Source of the DNA: Williamsia phyllosphaerae
GTDB taxonomy: Bacteria; Actinomycetota; Actinomycetes; Mycobacteriales; Mycobacteriaceae
Direction: 5' to 3'
DNA length: 64,000 bases
Assembly (NCBI RefSeq): GCF_014635305.1
Contig: NZ_BMCS01000001.1
Span: forward strand, 2,728,001 to 2,792,000
Shown here piece by piece: positions 47,331 to 55,458 of this stretch. Position numbers and translations under genes: made by a program. Position 1 is the first letter of the stretch. Every line of letters begins with the position of its first letter. The notes under the pieces were generated by a model that was not told the origin of the DNA, ran no database searches, and saw only the letters and a list, made by a program, of their open reading frames with translations.

Positions 47331-48011
47331 TCAGACCGCGTCGCCGGGTTTGACCTGGGGACGGGGGGCACGCATGAAGCGCATCTGCATCGAGCGGCTG
47401 AAGGAGTACCACCCCAGCTTGAACCCGCCGTCCGGGGTGTCCGGGAAGCGTTCGCGGACACGGTTGTTGACGATCCGGCCGAGGATCACGCCGTCGATGA
47501 TCAGGAACAGCGCGAAGATCAGCATCAACAGCGTCGCGTAGACGGCGATGGCGGGCAGGAACATGATCACGATCAGCAGCACGGCGAACGGCATGAACAG
47601 GCCTGCGAAGTTGCGGCGGGAGTCGACGATCTCGCGGGCGAACTTGCGCACCGGGCCCTTGTCGCGGGGCATCAGGTACTTCTCGTCGCCGTCCATCATC
47701 TTCTGGCGCTGCTCGGCGCGCGCGGTCCGGCGACTGTCGGACTGCTGCTTGCGTTCGCCCTTGCTCAGCTTGGCTCCGCCGAGTTCCTTCTTGCGGGCAC
47801 GTGCCTCGGCACGGGTCTGCGGAGCGGGTGCGACAGGTCCGCGACGCCGGCCCTCGGCATCACGCCGTCGGGGGGTCGGTCGCCCCTTGCCCTCGGTCTG
47901 CTTACGCGTGGTGACGGTGGCGGCCGCGCTCTGACCTGCCCCGTCGTCCGCGCTCGCGGTGTCGCCGGCAGCGCTCGCCGACGTCTCGTCCTTCTTCCAG
48001 GGCAGCTTCAC
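47331..48011 (-). CDS. DUF3043 membrane protein (Rv2206-like)
   Basis: A 226-residue protein. The N-terminal half is hydrophilic and basic with the actinobacterial motif [22 protein letters not shown], then [16 protein letters not shown] and [14 protein letters not shown]. Two TM segments follow at ~134-152 and ~154-172, and a C-terminal cytoplasmic segment ends [14 protein letters not shown]3043 is of unknown function. GTG 48011 is chosen because it lies 6 nt after TATCCT and gives a start (M-KLPWKKD) resembling the VKLLGRK of Rv2206. It is the first gene of a unit with cobU-cobT and cobS. Confidence 0.9.
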   Translation of the reverse strand: MKLPWKKDETSASAAGDTASADDGAGQSAAATVTTRKQTEGKGRPTPRRRDAEGRRRGPVAPAPQTRAEARARKKELGGAKLSKGERKQQSDSRRTARAEQRQKMMDGDEKYLMPRDKGPVRKFAREIVDSRRNFAGLFMPFAVLLIVIMFLPAIAVYATLLMLIFALFLIIDGVILGRIVNNRVRERFPDTPDGGFKLGWYSFSRSMQMRFMRAPRPQVKPGDAV

Positions 48012-48017
48012 CAGACC

Positions 48018-48023
48018 AGGATA
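48018..48023 (-). promoter_or_regulatory. -10 TATCCT, DUF3043-cobUT-cobS unit
   Basis: Minus-strand TATCCT, 6 nt before GTG 48011. Confidence 0.55.
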
Positions 48024-48103
48024 TTTGATCGCGCCACGGGCGTCGGCATCGGCGGCAGATCGGGGCCGCATCGCGTGACCGCGCCGAGCGGCCGCGGGCG
48101 TCC

Positions 48104-48109
48104 TATGCT
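48104..48109 (+). promoter_or_regulatory. -10 TATGCT, glycerate kinase
   Basis: TATGCT, 6 nt before ATG 48116. Confidence 0.6.
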
Positions 48110-48115
48110 CACGCC

Positions 48116-49189
48116 ATGCGGGCTCTGATCGCTCCGGATTCCTTCGGTGACACCCTCACCGCGGTGCAGGCCGCCGAGGCCATCGCGACGGGGTGGGCAC
48201 GTGCCCGACCCGACGACGAACTGGTGTGCGCGCCGCTCTCCGACGGCGGCCCCGGGTTCGTCGACGTGTTGGCGACCCGTCTCGGCCGACTGATCACCAC
48301 GACCGTCCCCGGCCCGCTCGGTGACCCGGTGGACGCACGGTGGCTGATCGACGACACCGGCGACGCCGTCACCGCCTACATCGAGTGCGCCCAGGCCTGT
48401 GGACTCCATCTCGTCGGCCCGCGCTCACCCCGTACCGCGTTCGCCGCCTCGACCCGGGGGGTCGGCGATCTGATCTGCGCGGCCGTCGCCGCAGGCGCGT
48501 CGAGGATCATCGTCGGTCTCGGTGGGTCGGCGAGCACCGACGGCGGTGCCGGACTCGTCGACGCACTCGCCGGGCCCGGGGTGTCCGATCCGCGGACCGC
48601 GGTCGACCGGCTCGCCGGGGTCGAGCTCGTGGCCGCCTCCGACGTCGACAACCCGCTGCTGGGTCCGGCCGGTGCGGCCGCGGTGTTCGGGCCACAGAAG
48701 GGGGCCGACCCGGACATGGTCGCCGTGCTCGAGGACCGCATGACGGTGTGGAACGACACCTTGACCGCGCTGGCCGGTGGCGACATCGCCGGCGAGGCCG
48801 GGGCGGGCGCGGCCGGCGGTCTGGGTGCGGCCCTCATCGCGCTCGGTGCGCGGCGGGTGTCGGGGGCCGCGGTGATCGCCACCGCGATCGGCCTCGGTGA
48901 TCTCGTCGTCCACGCCGACCTGCTGATCACCGGTGAGGGCAAGTTCGACCACCAGACGTTGCAGGGCAAGGTCGTCTCCGCGGTGGCGACCGCCGCCCGC
49001 GGCGACCTGCCGACCGTGGTGTTCGCGGGGCAGGTGATCCTGACCGAGGCCGAGCTGGTCGGGGCGGGGATCGCGCAGGCCCACGCGATCGTCGACATCG
49101 CCGACTCGGTGGCGCACGCGATGGACGATGCGGGGCCGCTGCTGGCCCGGCTCGCCGAGCAGGTCGGACTCGCCTGGAAGCGGGAATAG
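48116..49189 (+). CDS. glxK: Glycerate kinase (GarK family)
   Basis: A 357-residue glycerate 2-kinase/3-kinase family enzyme (Rv2205c-like). Family blocks: APDSFGDTLTAVQAAEAIA, PLSDGGPGFVDVL, STRGVGDLICAA, VGLGGSASTDGGAG, FGPQKGAD, GAAGGLGAALIALGA and ITGEGKFDHQTLQGKV. It phosphorylates D-glycerate, feeding glyoxylate or serine-derived carbon into glycolysis. Stand-alone, divergent from the DUF3043 unit, 96 bp upstream of the Fe-S carrier gene. A few family positions differ (DSFGDT for DSFKGT), so activity is inferred with good but not full certainty. Confidence 0.92.
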   Translation: MRALIAPDSFGDTLTAVQAAEAIATGWARARPDDELVCAPLSDGGPGFVDVLATRLGRLITTTVPGPLGDPVDARWLIDDTGDAVTAYIECAQACGLHLVGPRSPRTAFAASTRGVGDLICAAVAAGASRIIVGLGGSASTDGGAGLVDALAGPGVSDPRTAVDRLAGVELVAASDVDNPLLGPAGAAAVFGPQKGADPDMVAVLEDRMTVWNDTLTALAGGDIAGEAGAGAAGGLGAALIALGARRVSGAAVIATAIGLGDLVVHADLLITGEGKFDHQTLQGKVVSAVATAARGDLPTVVFAGQVILTEAELVGAGIAQAHAIVDIADSVAHAMDDAGPLLARLAEQVGLAWKRE

Positions 49190-49201
49190 GACTCGTGGGG
49201 G

Positions 49202-49207
49202 TACCGT
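49202..49207 (+). promoter_or_regulatory. -10 TACCGT upstream of the ErpA-like gene
   Basis: TACCGT, 5 nt before the upstream-ORF ATG 49213 and 78 nt before the main ATG, implying a ~73-nt leader for the Fe-S carrier mRNA. Confidence 0.45.
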
Positions 49208-49212
49208 TGTCG

Positions 49213-49296
49213 ATGAGAAGCACGACGACGTACGGATGTCGAGACACTCCGTCATCCACTGTCTGCAGACCGAGGAGATCCCGCAATGACCGTTGA
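49213..49296 (+). CDS. Candidate 27-aa upstream ORF with two Cys
   Basis: ATG 49213 would be at or next to the predicted transcript start. It encodes 27 residues beginning MRSTTTYGC, with two Cys, two Trp-free Arg clusters (RPRRSRNDR at the end), and stops at TGA 49294-49296, 11 nt inside the ErpA-like coding region. Ribosomes translating it would pass over the GAGGAG site of the main gene (49272-49277). It could be a translational attenuator, but conservation is untested and chance is a real alternative. Confidence 0.35.
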   Translation: MRSTTTYGCRDTPSSTVCRPRRSRNDR

Positions 49297-49663
49297 GAAC
49301 CAGGTTGAGCACGCTCACACCGCCACCGAGCCCGCGACCGGCGGCATCGTTCTGACCGACGCTGCCGCATCGAAGGCCAAGGCCCTGCTCGACCAGGAGG
49401 GTCGCGACGACCTGTCCCTGCGCATCGCCGTGCAGCCCGGTGGCTGTGCCGGTCTGCGCTACCAGCTCTTCTTCGACGACCGCAGCCTCGACGGCGACGT
49501 CGTGTCCGACTTCGGTGGCGTCAAGCTCGCCGTCGACCGCATGAGCTCCCCGTACGTCCAGGGCGCGCAGATCGACTTCGTCGACACGATCGAGAAGCAG
49601 GGCTTCACCATCGACAACCCGAACGCGACCGGCAGCTGCGCCTGCGGCGACTCGTTCAACTGA
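49286..49663 (+). CDS. erpA: HesB/ErpA-type iron-sulfur cluster carrier
   Basis: A 125-residue A-type Fe-S carrier (Rv2204c-like) delivering clusters to apo-proteins such as LipA or respiratory subunits. The three ligands are Cys54 (QPGGCAGLRY) and Cys118/Cys120 (TGSCACGDSF). FDDRSLDGDVV and VKLAVDRMSSPYVQGAQIDFV are family blocks. The first 20 residues are a flexible His/Thr/Glu-rich extension. ATG 49286 has GAGGAG 8 nt upstream. A perfect 18-bp hairpin terminates it. The symbol follows the family; exact client proteins are unknown. Confidence 0.92.
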   Translation: MTVENQVEHAHTATEPATGGIVLTDAAASKAKALLDQEGRDDLSLRIAVQPGGCAGLRYQLFFDDRSLDGDVVSDFGGVKLAVDRMSSPYVQGAQIDFVDTIEKQGFTIDNPNATGSCACGDSFN

Positions 49664-49703
49664 CATACCGGTAGTCGGCCGACCGCGGCCGACCCTGCAC
49701 CAC

Positions 49704-49743
49704 CGACTGTGGCCCACCTCGACAGCGAGGTGGGCCACAGTCG
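49704..49743 (+). terminator. Perfect 18-bp hairpin terminator after the ErpA-like gene
   Basis: Arms 49704-49721 and 49726-49743 are exact reverse complements (CGACTGTGGCCCACCTCG), loop ACAG. No U-run follows, the I-shaped type common in actinobacteria. Confidence 0.8.
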
Positions 49744-49748
49744 TGAAG

Positions 49749-50810
<1,062 letters not shown>

Positions 50811-50831
50811 CCTCGTCGCCAGACCACGACG

Positions 50832-50862
50832 CAGCCGGCCGATGTCCCACATCGGCCGGCTG
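50832..50862. terminator. Bidirectional hairpin between adoK and asnB
   Basis: CAGCCGGCCGATG (50832-50844) and its exact complement (50850-50862), loop of 5, 22 nt after the adoK stop and 15 nt after the asnB stop. Confidence 0.75.
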
Positions 50863-50876
50863 AGTCGTCTCGGTGC

Positions 50877-52805
50877 CTAGAGCTTGACCGGGTAGGTGTG
50901 ATCGGAGATGTCGGGCGTGAGGGTCTTCTCGACGAAGATCGCGTGCCACACCATGAACACCAGGATCGTCCAGAGCCGCCGACTGTTGTCGACGGTGCCC
51001 GCACGGTGTTCGTCGAGCATGCCGAAGACCGCCGCGCGGTTGAAGATGTGATCGGTCTGCGAGGCCGTCACGGTCTCGCGTGCCCAGTCGTACAACTCGG
51101 TGCCGGCGAGCCAATGTCGCAGTGGCACCGGGAAACCGAGCTTCTTGCGGTGCAGCACGTGCGCGGGGACGATCTGTTCGAGCGCCCTGCGCAGCGCGTA
51201 CTTGGTGGTTCCGTGCGAGATCTTCTGATCGGTCGGCAGGAGGCGTGCGACCTCGAACACCTCGGGGTCGAGGAACGGCACACGCAGTTCCAGTGAGTTG
51301 GCCATCGTGATCTTGTCGGCCTTCACGAGGATGTCGCCACGCAGCCAGGTGAACAGATCGATGTGCTGCATCCGCGCGACGGGATCCCAGCCGCGGGTGG
51401 TCGCGTAGATGTCGGCGGTGACGTCGGTGTGCGTCCATTCCGGCCGATAGCTGCGCAGTACCGACCGCAGCCGCGCGTCGTCGAAGCTGCGTGCGTTGCC
51501 GTAGTACCGCTCCTCGAGCGGCATGGACCCGCGATGCAGGAGGCTCTTGCCGCGGGTGCCCTCCGGGATCCGGTCGGACAGCCTGCCCGCGGCGGACCGC
51601 AGACCGGCGGGCAGCCGATCGAAGGGCTTGAGCGACAACGGTTCCTTGTAGATCGTGTAACCGCCGAACAACTCGTCGGCGCCCTCGCCGGACAGCACCA
51701 CCTTGACGTGCTTGCGGGCCTCCTTGGCCACGAAGTACAGCGGCACCAGGGCCGGATCGGCGACCGGATCGTCGAGGTACCAGACGATCTCGGGGATGGA
51801 CGCGGCGAACTCGGCCGGCCCGACGACCTTCACGACGTGGCGCGCGCCGATGGCCGCGGCCGACTCGGCCGCGACGTCGACCTCGGAGTAACCCTCTCGC
51901 TCGAACCCGGTGGTGAAGGTGATCAGGTCGGGGTTGTGGCGGATGGCCAGGGCCGCGATGGCCGTCGAGTCGATGCCGCCGGACAGGAACGATCCGACGG
52001 TGACGTCGGCGCGCATGTGCTTGGCGACCGAATCCGAGAGTGCCTCGGCGATCTCGTCGTAGCGGGCCTGCTCGCCACCGACCCGGAAGGGCCTGCTCTC
52101 GAACTGCGGGGTGAAGTAGCGGTGGGTCCGCGGGGGTGACCCGGGCGTCAGGGTCGCGTGCGTGCCGGACTCTAGACGCGTGATGTCGGTGTGCAGCGTC
52201 TCGGGCTCGGGGACGTACTGCAGGACCGTGTAGTGCTCGATGGCGCGGTCGTCGAGACGCTCGCCGAGTCCGACGCGGCCGAGCAGCTCCAGCAGGCTCT
52301 TCTTCTCGCTGCCGAACACGGTGCCGCCCGGACCGGTCGCGATGAACATCGGCTTGATGCCGAAGGGGTCGCGGGCGAGGAACAGGCTGCGCTTCTCGGT
52401 GTCCCAGATGGCGAAGGCGAACATGCCGCGAAGACGTGAGACCGAGTCGGCGCCCCAGTGGTGGAACGCCGCCACGATGGCCTCGCCGTCACCCTCGGTG
52501 CGGAAGACCGCGCCCTCGTCGGCGCTGAGCTGGGCTCGCAGCTCGAGGTAGTTGTAGATCTCGCCGTTGAAGACCATGGCGTAGCGGTCGGGCGACTCCG
52601 GCGGCCCCCAGCGCAACGGCTGGTGCGAGTGCTCGATGTCGATGAACGCCAACCGGTTGAACCCGAACGCGACATCGGCGTCGCTCCAGGTGCCGCCCGG
52701 CTCGTCCGGACCCCGGTGACGCATGCAATGCGACGCGGCGGCGACCAGATCACGGGCCGACGCAGCCGATGAATCACTTGTCAGCAGGCCCAGCAGACCA
52801 CACAC
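50877..52805 (-). CDS. asnB: Asparagine synthetase AsnB (glutamine-hydrolysing)
   Basis: A 642-residue two-domain enzyme. The class II amidotransferase domain needs an N-terminal Cys2: GTG 52805 gives M-CGLLGLL and has GAGG 8 nt upstream. RHRGPDEPG, NGEIYNYLEL and EGDGEAIVAA follow. The synthetase domain (~230 on) has the PPi-loop FLSGGIDSTAIA, LSGEGADELFGGY, and KADKITMANSLELRVPFLDPEV. In mycolata AsnB (Rv2201 here by order) also has paralogues that amidate diaminopimelate in peptidoglycan, so the acceptor is not certain from sequence. It is divergent from ctaC, as in M. tuberculosis. Confidence 0.94.
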   Translation of the reverse strand: MCGLLGLLTSDSSAASARDLVAAASHCMRHRGPDEPGGTWSDADVAFGFNRLAFIDIEHSHQPLRWGPPESPDRYAMVFNGEIYNYLELRAQLSADEGAVFRTEGDGEAIVAAFHHWGADSVSRLRGMFAFAIWDTEKRSLFLARDPFGIKPMFIATGPGGTVFGSEKKSLLELLGRVGLGERLDDRAIEHYTVLQYVPEPETLHTDITRLESGTHATLTPGSPPRTHRYFTPQFESRPFRVGGEQARYDEIAEALSDSVAKHMRADVTVGSFLSGGIDSTAIAALAIRHNPDLITFTTGFEREGYSEVDVAAESAAAIGARHVVKVVGPAEFAASIPEIVWYLDDPVADPALVPLYFVAKEARKHVKVVLSGEGADELFGGYTIYKEPLSLKPFDRLPAGLRSAAGRLSDRIPEGTRGKSLLHRGSMPLEERYYGNARSFDDARLRSVLRSYRPEWTHTDVTADIYATTRGWDPVARMQHIDLFTWLRGDILVKADKITMANSLELRVPFLDPEVFEVARLLPTDQKISHGTTKYALRRALEQIVPAHVLHRKKLGFPVPLRHWLAGTELYDWARETVTASQTDHIFNRAAVFGMLDEHRAGTVDNSRRLWTILVFMVWHAIFVEKTLTPDISDHTYPVKL

Positions 52806-52977
52806 GCGTTTTGCCTCGATTCGACCACCGAGCCAGGGGTGATCCGACGGCACCGGACGTGGCCGTCGGACGGCTCGGACGTCGTCGAGTATGCCGCACC
52901 ACAGGCCCGCCCCGGTGTCGGCGCGGGTGACCTCGCGCGTGGGCAAACCCCGATCACGAAACTCCGACCGACTTGGT

Positions 52978-52990
52978 CTACGCTGCGTAG
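52978..52990. promoter_or_regulatory. Palindrome CTACGC-T-GCGTAG in the asnB-ctaC gap
   Basis: A perfect 6-1-6 inverted repeat 89 bp upstream of ctaC, overlapping TAGTAC (52987-52992), a possible -10. The 274-bp divergent gap shows no other clear site. Confidence 0.35.
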
Positions 52991-53079
52991 TACTGGGCTG
53001 TGCGCTTGGAGTCGGGGCTTTTCCCGACTCGGCGGCAGCACTGGGAACTGCGTGAATGGACAGGCGGGAAGGCGTGACA

Positions 53080-54216
53080 GTGACACACGGTGGACGGCCC
53101 CGAGCAGCGACGTCCGGCAGCAGCCGGAGACGACTGACACGGGCCTCGGCACTGCTCGGTCTCGGGCTCGGTGCGCTCCTGATGTCGGGGTGTAGCGCCT
53201 CGGAGGCAATGCGTTTCGGCTGGCCCGAGGGCGTCACGCCCGAGGCCGAGGAGATGCGGCATCTGTGGACGTGGTCGGTGATCGCGGCGCTCCTGATGGG
53301 CGTGATCGTCTGGGCCCTGACGTTCTGGACCATCTCGTTCCACCGCCGCAAGGGCACCGGCAAGCTCAGCCAGGAGGACGAGTTCCCCCGGCAGACGGCC
53401 TACAACGTGCCGCTGGAACTGACCTACACGGCGATCCCGTTCGTGATCATCGCGGTGCTGTTCTACTTCACGATCATCGTGCAGAACAGCGTCGAGACGA
53501 AGAAAGCCGATCCGGCCGTCGTGGTGGATGTCACCGCTTTCCAGTGGAACTGGAAGTTCGGTTACCGCACCGTCGACATGGGCGACGGGTCGAAGTACAA
53601 CGGTTTCGAGCGCAACGGCAGCCCGTATGAGATCCAGCGTGCGGAGCTCAACGAAGAGGGCGAAGAGAAGCCCTTGCCGGCGAACGGTCGCGACGACGAC
53701 ATCCGCAACTACCTGAAGTTCGACCGCATCGAGACCGTCGGCACGTCCGACGAGATCCCGGTCCTGGTCCTGCCGGTGGGAGAGCGCATCGAGTTCGAAC
53801 AGGCCTCCGCCGACGTCATCCACTCGTTCTGGGTGCCGGAGTTCCTGTTCAAGCGCGACGTGATGCCGTTCCCGAAGCAGAACCACACCGACAACCGGTG
53901 GCAGGTCAGCTCGATCGACAAGACCGGCGCCTTCGTCGGACGGTGTGCGGAGATGTGTGGCACGTACCACTCGATGATGAACTTCGAGGTGCGCGCGGTG
54001 ACCAAGGAGAAGTTCGACTCCTACATCACCTACCGCGCGTCGAACCCCAACGCGACGAACGCTCAGGCGCTGCAGAGCATCTGTGAGACCCCGGTCTCGG
54101 TCACGACGCATCCGTTCGACACGCGTCGCGACAACGACGCCAGTTCAGCCCCGAAGACCAACGGCGACACCAGCAACACCTCGTTGCCCGGCTGCACGGT
54201 AGGAGCCCTCCAGTGA
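53080..54216 (+). CDS. ctaC: Cytochrome aa3 oxidase subunit II CtaC
   Basis: A 378-residue lipoprotein subunit with the CuA centre. Signal: basic RRRLTRAS, hydrophobic core, lipobox LLMSGC. Two TM hairpin helices (~60-80 and ~115-135 region) precede the cupredoxin domain. CuA ligands: His248 ([10 protein letters not shown]), Cys289 and Cys293 with Glu291 ([12 protein letters not shown]), His297 and Met. A charged insertion (~165-225), rich in Asp/Glu, is the actinobacterial feature thought to dock the QcrC diheme arm. GTG 53080 with GGAAGG 7 nt upstream is preferred to ATG 53056. ctaF overlaps its stop (GTGA). ctaD is not in the window. Confidence 0.94.
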   Translation: MTHGGRPRAATSGSSRRRLTRASALLGLGLGALLMSGCSASEAMRFGWPEGVTPEAEEMRHLWTWSVIAALLMGVIVWALTFWTISFHRRKGTGKLSQEDEFPRQTAYNVPLELTYTAIPFVIIAVLFYFTIIVQNSVETKKADPAVVVDVTAFQWNWKFGYRTVDMGDGSKYNGFERNGSPYEIQRAELNEEGEEKPLPANGRDDDIRNYLKFDRIETVGTSDEIPVLVLPVGERIEFEQASADVIHSFWVPEFLFKRDVMPFPKQNHTDNRWQVSSIDKTGAFVGRCAEMCGTYHSMMNFEVRAVTKEKFDSYITYRASNPNATNAQALQSICETPVSVTTHPFDTRRDNDASSAPKTNGDTSNTSLPGCTVGALQ

Positions 54217-54629
54217 AGATCGAAGCCCGGCTCTTCGAGATCCTGACGATCTTCTTCTTCGGTGCCGCGATCCTGTACGGGGTCTGCACCGGACTGTCGA
54301 GCAAGAACGTGGAGTGGGTCGGTCTGACCGGCATCGTGATGACCGGCGGACTGACGCTGATCATCGGTACGTACTTCCGCTTCGTCGCACGTCGCGTCGA
54401 CATCCGCCCCGAGGACTACGAAGAGGCGGAGATCGAGGACGGCGCAGGCGAACTGGGCTTCTTCAGCCCGGGTAGCTGGTGGCCCATCCTGATCGCCGGT
54501 GGCGCGGCACTGCTCGCCGTCGCCATGGCGATGAGCCAGTTCTGGCTGGTGGCCGTGGGCGCGGTGGCGATCGTCTCCGCCGTGGCCGGCCTCGTGTTCG
54601 AGTACCACGTCGGCGCCGAGAAGCACTGA
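54213..54629 (+). CDS. ctaF: Cytochrome c oxidase subunit IV CtaF
   Basis: A 138-residue small subunit of the actinobacterial aa3 oxidase. Four TM helices: ~9-27, ~36-54, ~87-105 and ~108-127. Conserved stretches: [14 protein letters not shown] at the start, [20 protein letters not shown] linking helices 2 and 3, and [19 protein letters not shown] 54213 overlaps the ctaC TGA by 4 nt, so stoichiometric translation with ctaC is expected. It is the last oxidase gene of the unit; a strong hairpin follows 31 nt downstream. Confidence 0.94.
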   Translation: MKIEARLFEILTIFFFGAAILYGVCTGLSSKNVEWVGLTGIVMTGGLTLIIGTYFRFVARRVDIRPEDYEEAEIEDGAGELGFFSPGSWWPILIAGGAALLAVAMAMSQFWLVAVGAVAIVSAVAGLVFEYHVGAEKH

Positions 54630-54654
54630 CACAGCTCCTCTCTCCACAGACACG

Positions 54655-55218
54655 ATGACAAGGGCAGGTGCGCGAGCACCTGCCCTTTCTCGTGTCCACA
54701 CCGCGGACCTCTCGTCCGCGCAGCGCAACGAGATCCGGGCCATGCTCGTGGCCGCGTTCGAACAGGACTTCTCCGACGACGACTGGGATCACGCCCTCGG
54801 CGGCCTGCACGTCATCTGCCGCATCGGTGACACCGTCGTCGGTCACGCGGCCGTTGTGCAGCGACAGGTCCATGTGGGCGCTCGCGTACACCGCATCGGG
54901 TACGTCGAGGCCGTCGCGGTGTCCGCGGACGCACAGCGCCAGGGGATCGGCGGTCTGCTGATGGCCTCCGTCGAGGAGATCGTCGTCGCGGCCTACGATT
55001 TCGGCGCCCTGGCGGCCAGCTCGGCGGGACTGGCGCTCTACCGCGGACGTGGCTGGCAGACATGGGCCGGGTCGCTGCTGGTGGCAGGACCGGACGGGTC
55101 CGCCATGACACCCGACGACGCCGGGGCGGTGATGGTCTTCGGTGAGGCCATCGAGTCCGGCAGCGTCGATCTCAGGGCGTCTCTGACGGCTGATACGCGC
55201 CGCGGGGATCCCTGGTGA
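54655..55218 (+). CDS. aac(2'): Aminoglycoside 2'-N-acetyltransferase, AAC(2')-I family
   Basis: A 187-residue GNAT acetyltransferase. The order VHTADLSSAQRNEIR, AAFEQDFSDDDWDHALGG, VGHAAVVQRQVHV, GYVEAVAVSADAQRQGIGG (acetyl-CoA pyrophosphate loop), YDFGALAASSAGLALYRGRGW, and the C-terminal TPDDAGAVMVF / RRGDPW follows mycobacterial AAC(2')-Ic as I recall it. Such enzymes N-acetylate 2'-amino aminoglycosides (gentamicin, tobramycin class) and are chromosomal in mycolata. The only in-frame start giving the conserved N-terminus is ATG 54655, which puts a 12-bp hairpin in codons 2-11. The stop abuts a 21-bp repeat array. Expression is therefore uncertain. Confidence 0.88.
   Translation: MTRAGARAPALSRVHTADLSSAQRNEIRAMLVAAFEQDFSDDDWDHALGGLHVICRIGDTVVGHAAVVQRQVHVGARVHRIGYVEAVAVSADAQRQGIGGLLMASVEEIVVAAYDFGALAASSAGLALYRGRGWQTWAGSLLVAGPDGSAMTPDDAGAVMVFGEAIESGSVDLRASLTADTRRGDPW
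54660..54687 (+). terminator. 12-bp GNRA-loop hairpin with T-run, inside the aac(2') start
   Basis: AAGGGCAGGTGC (54660-54671), loop GCGA, GCACCTGCCCTT (54676-54687), then TCTC. It has the form of a Rho-independent terminator for the ctaC-ctaF unit (31 nt past the ctaF stop), yet covers codons 2-11 of aac(2'). Confidence 0.7.
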
Positions 55219-55365
55219 GTCCGTAGGCGCCCAGTCGCTGTCCGTAGGCGCCCACTCGACGTCCGCAGCCGCCCAGTCGCTGTCCGTAGGCGCCCACTCG
55301 ACGTCCGCAGCCGCCCAGTCGCTGTCCGTAGGCGCCCACTCGACGTCCGCAGGCGTCTGGTCGAA
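55219..55365. repeat. Seven tandem 21-bp units (42-bp higher-order period)
   Basis: Units start at 55219, 55240, 55261, 55282, 55303, 55324 and 55345. Type A is GTCCGTAGGCGCCCA + CTCGAC (units 2, 4, 6, identical). Type B is GTCCGCAGCCGCCCA + GTCGCT (units 3, 5, identical). Unit 1 is an A/B hybrid and unit 7 is diverged. A and B alternate, so an A-B pair of 42 bp has been duplicated. The array begins at the base after the aac(2') TGA and ends 31 bp before the terminator hairpin. Unit length is a multiple of 3, so no frame is interrupted within it on the minus strand. Confidence 0.95.
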
Positions 55366-55396
55366 GTGACGGTGGGGGAGGGGAGTGGTCGACACG

Positions 55397-55434
55397 AAAC
55401 GGCCGGCGAACCCGTGTGGGTTCGCCGGCCGTTT
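55397..55434. terminator. Perfect 17-bp bidirectional terminator
   Basis: AAACGGCCGGCGAACCC (55397-55413), loop GTGT, exact complement 55418-55434. The AAA...TTT flanks make it a U-tailed terminator in both directions, serving qcrB (stop 25 nt away) and aac(2'). Confidence 0.85.
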
Positions 55435-55458
55435 GTGGTTCGAGCCGAGTGGCGAGTG

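Noticed and set aside
52806..53363. N-terminal extension of AsnB
   Set aside because: The amidotransferase mechanism needs the Cys at position 2 after Met removal; only GTG 52805 provides it.
55219..55365. CRISPR array
   Set aside because: Units are contiguous with no spacers, 21 bp each, and no cas genes are present.
54463..55395. Minus-strand frame containing ADVEWAPTDSDWAA repeats
   Set aside because: The peptide repeat is only the 21-bp DNA array read on the other strand. The frame continues antisense through aac(2') and the end of ctaF, lacks a ribosome site and starts inside a terminator arm.
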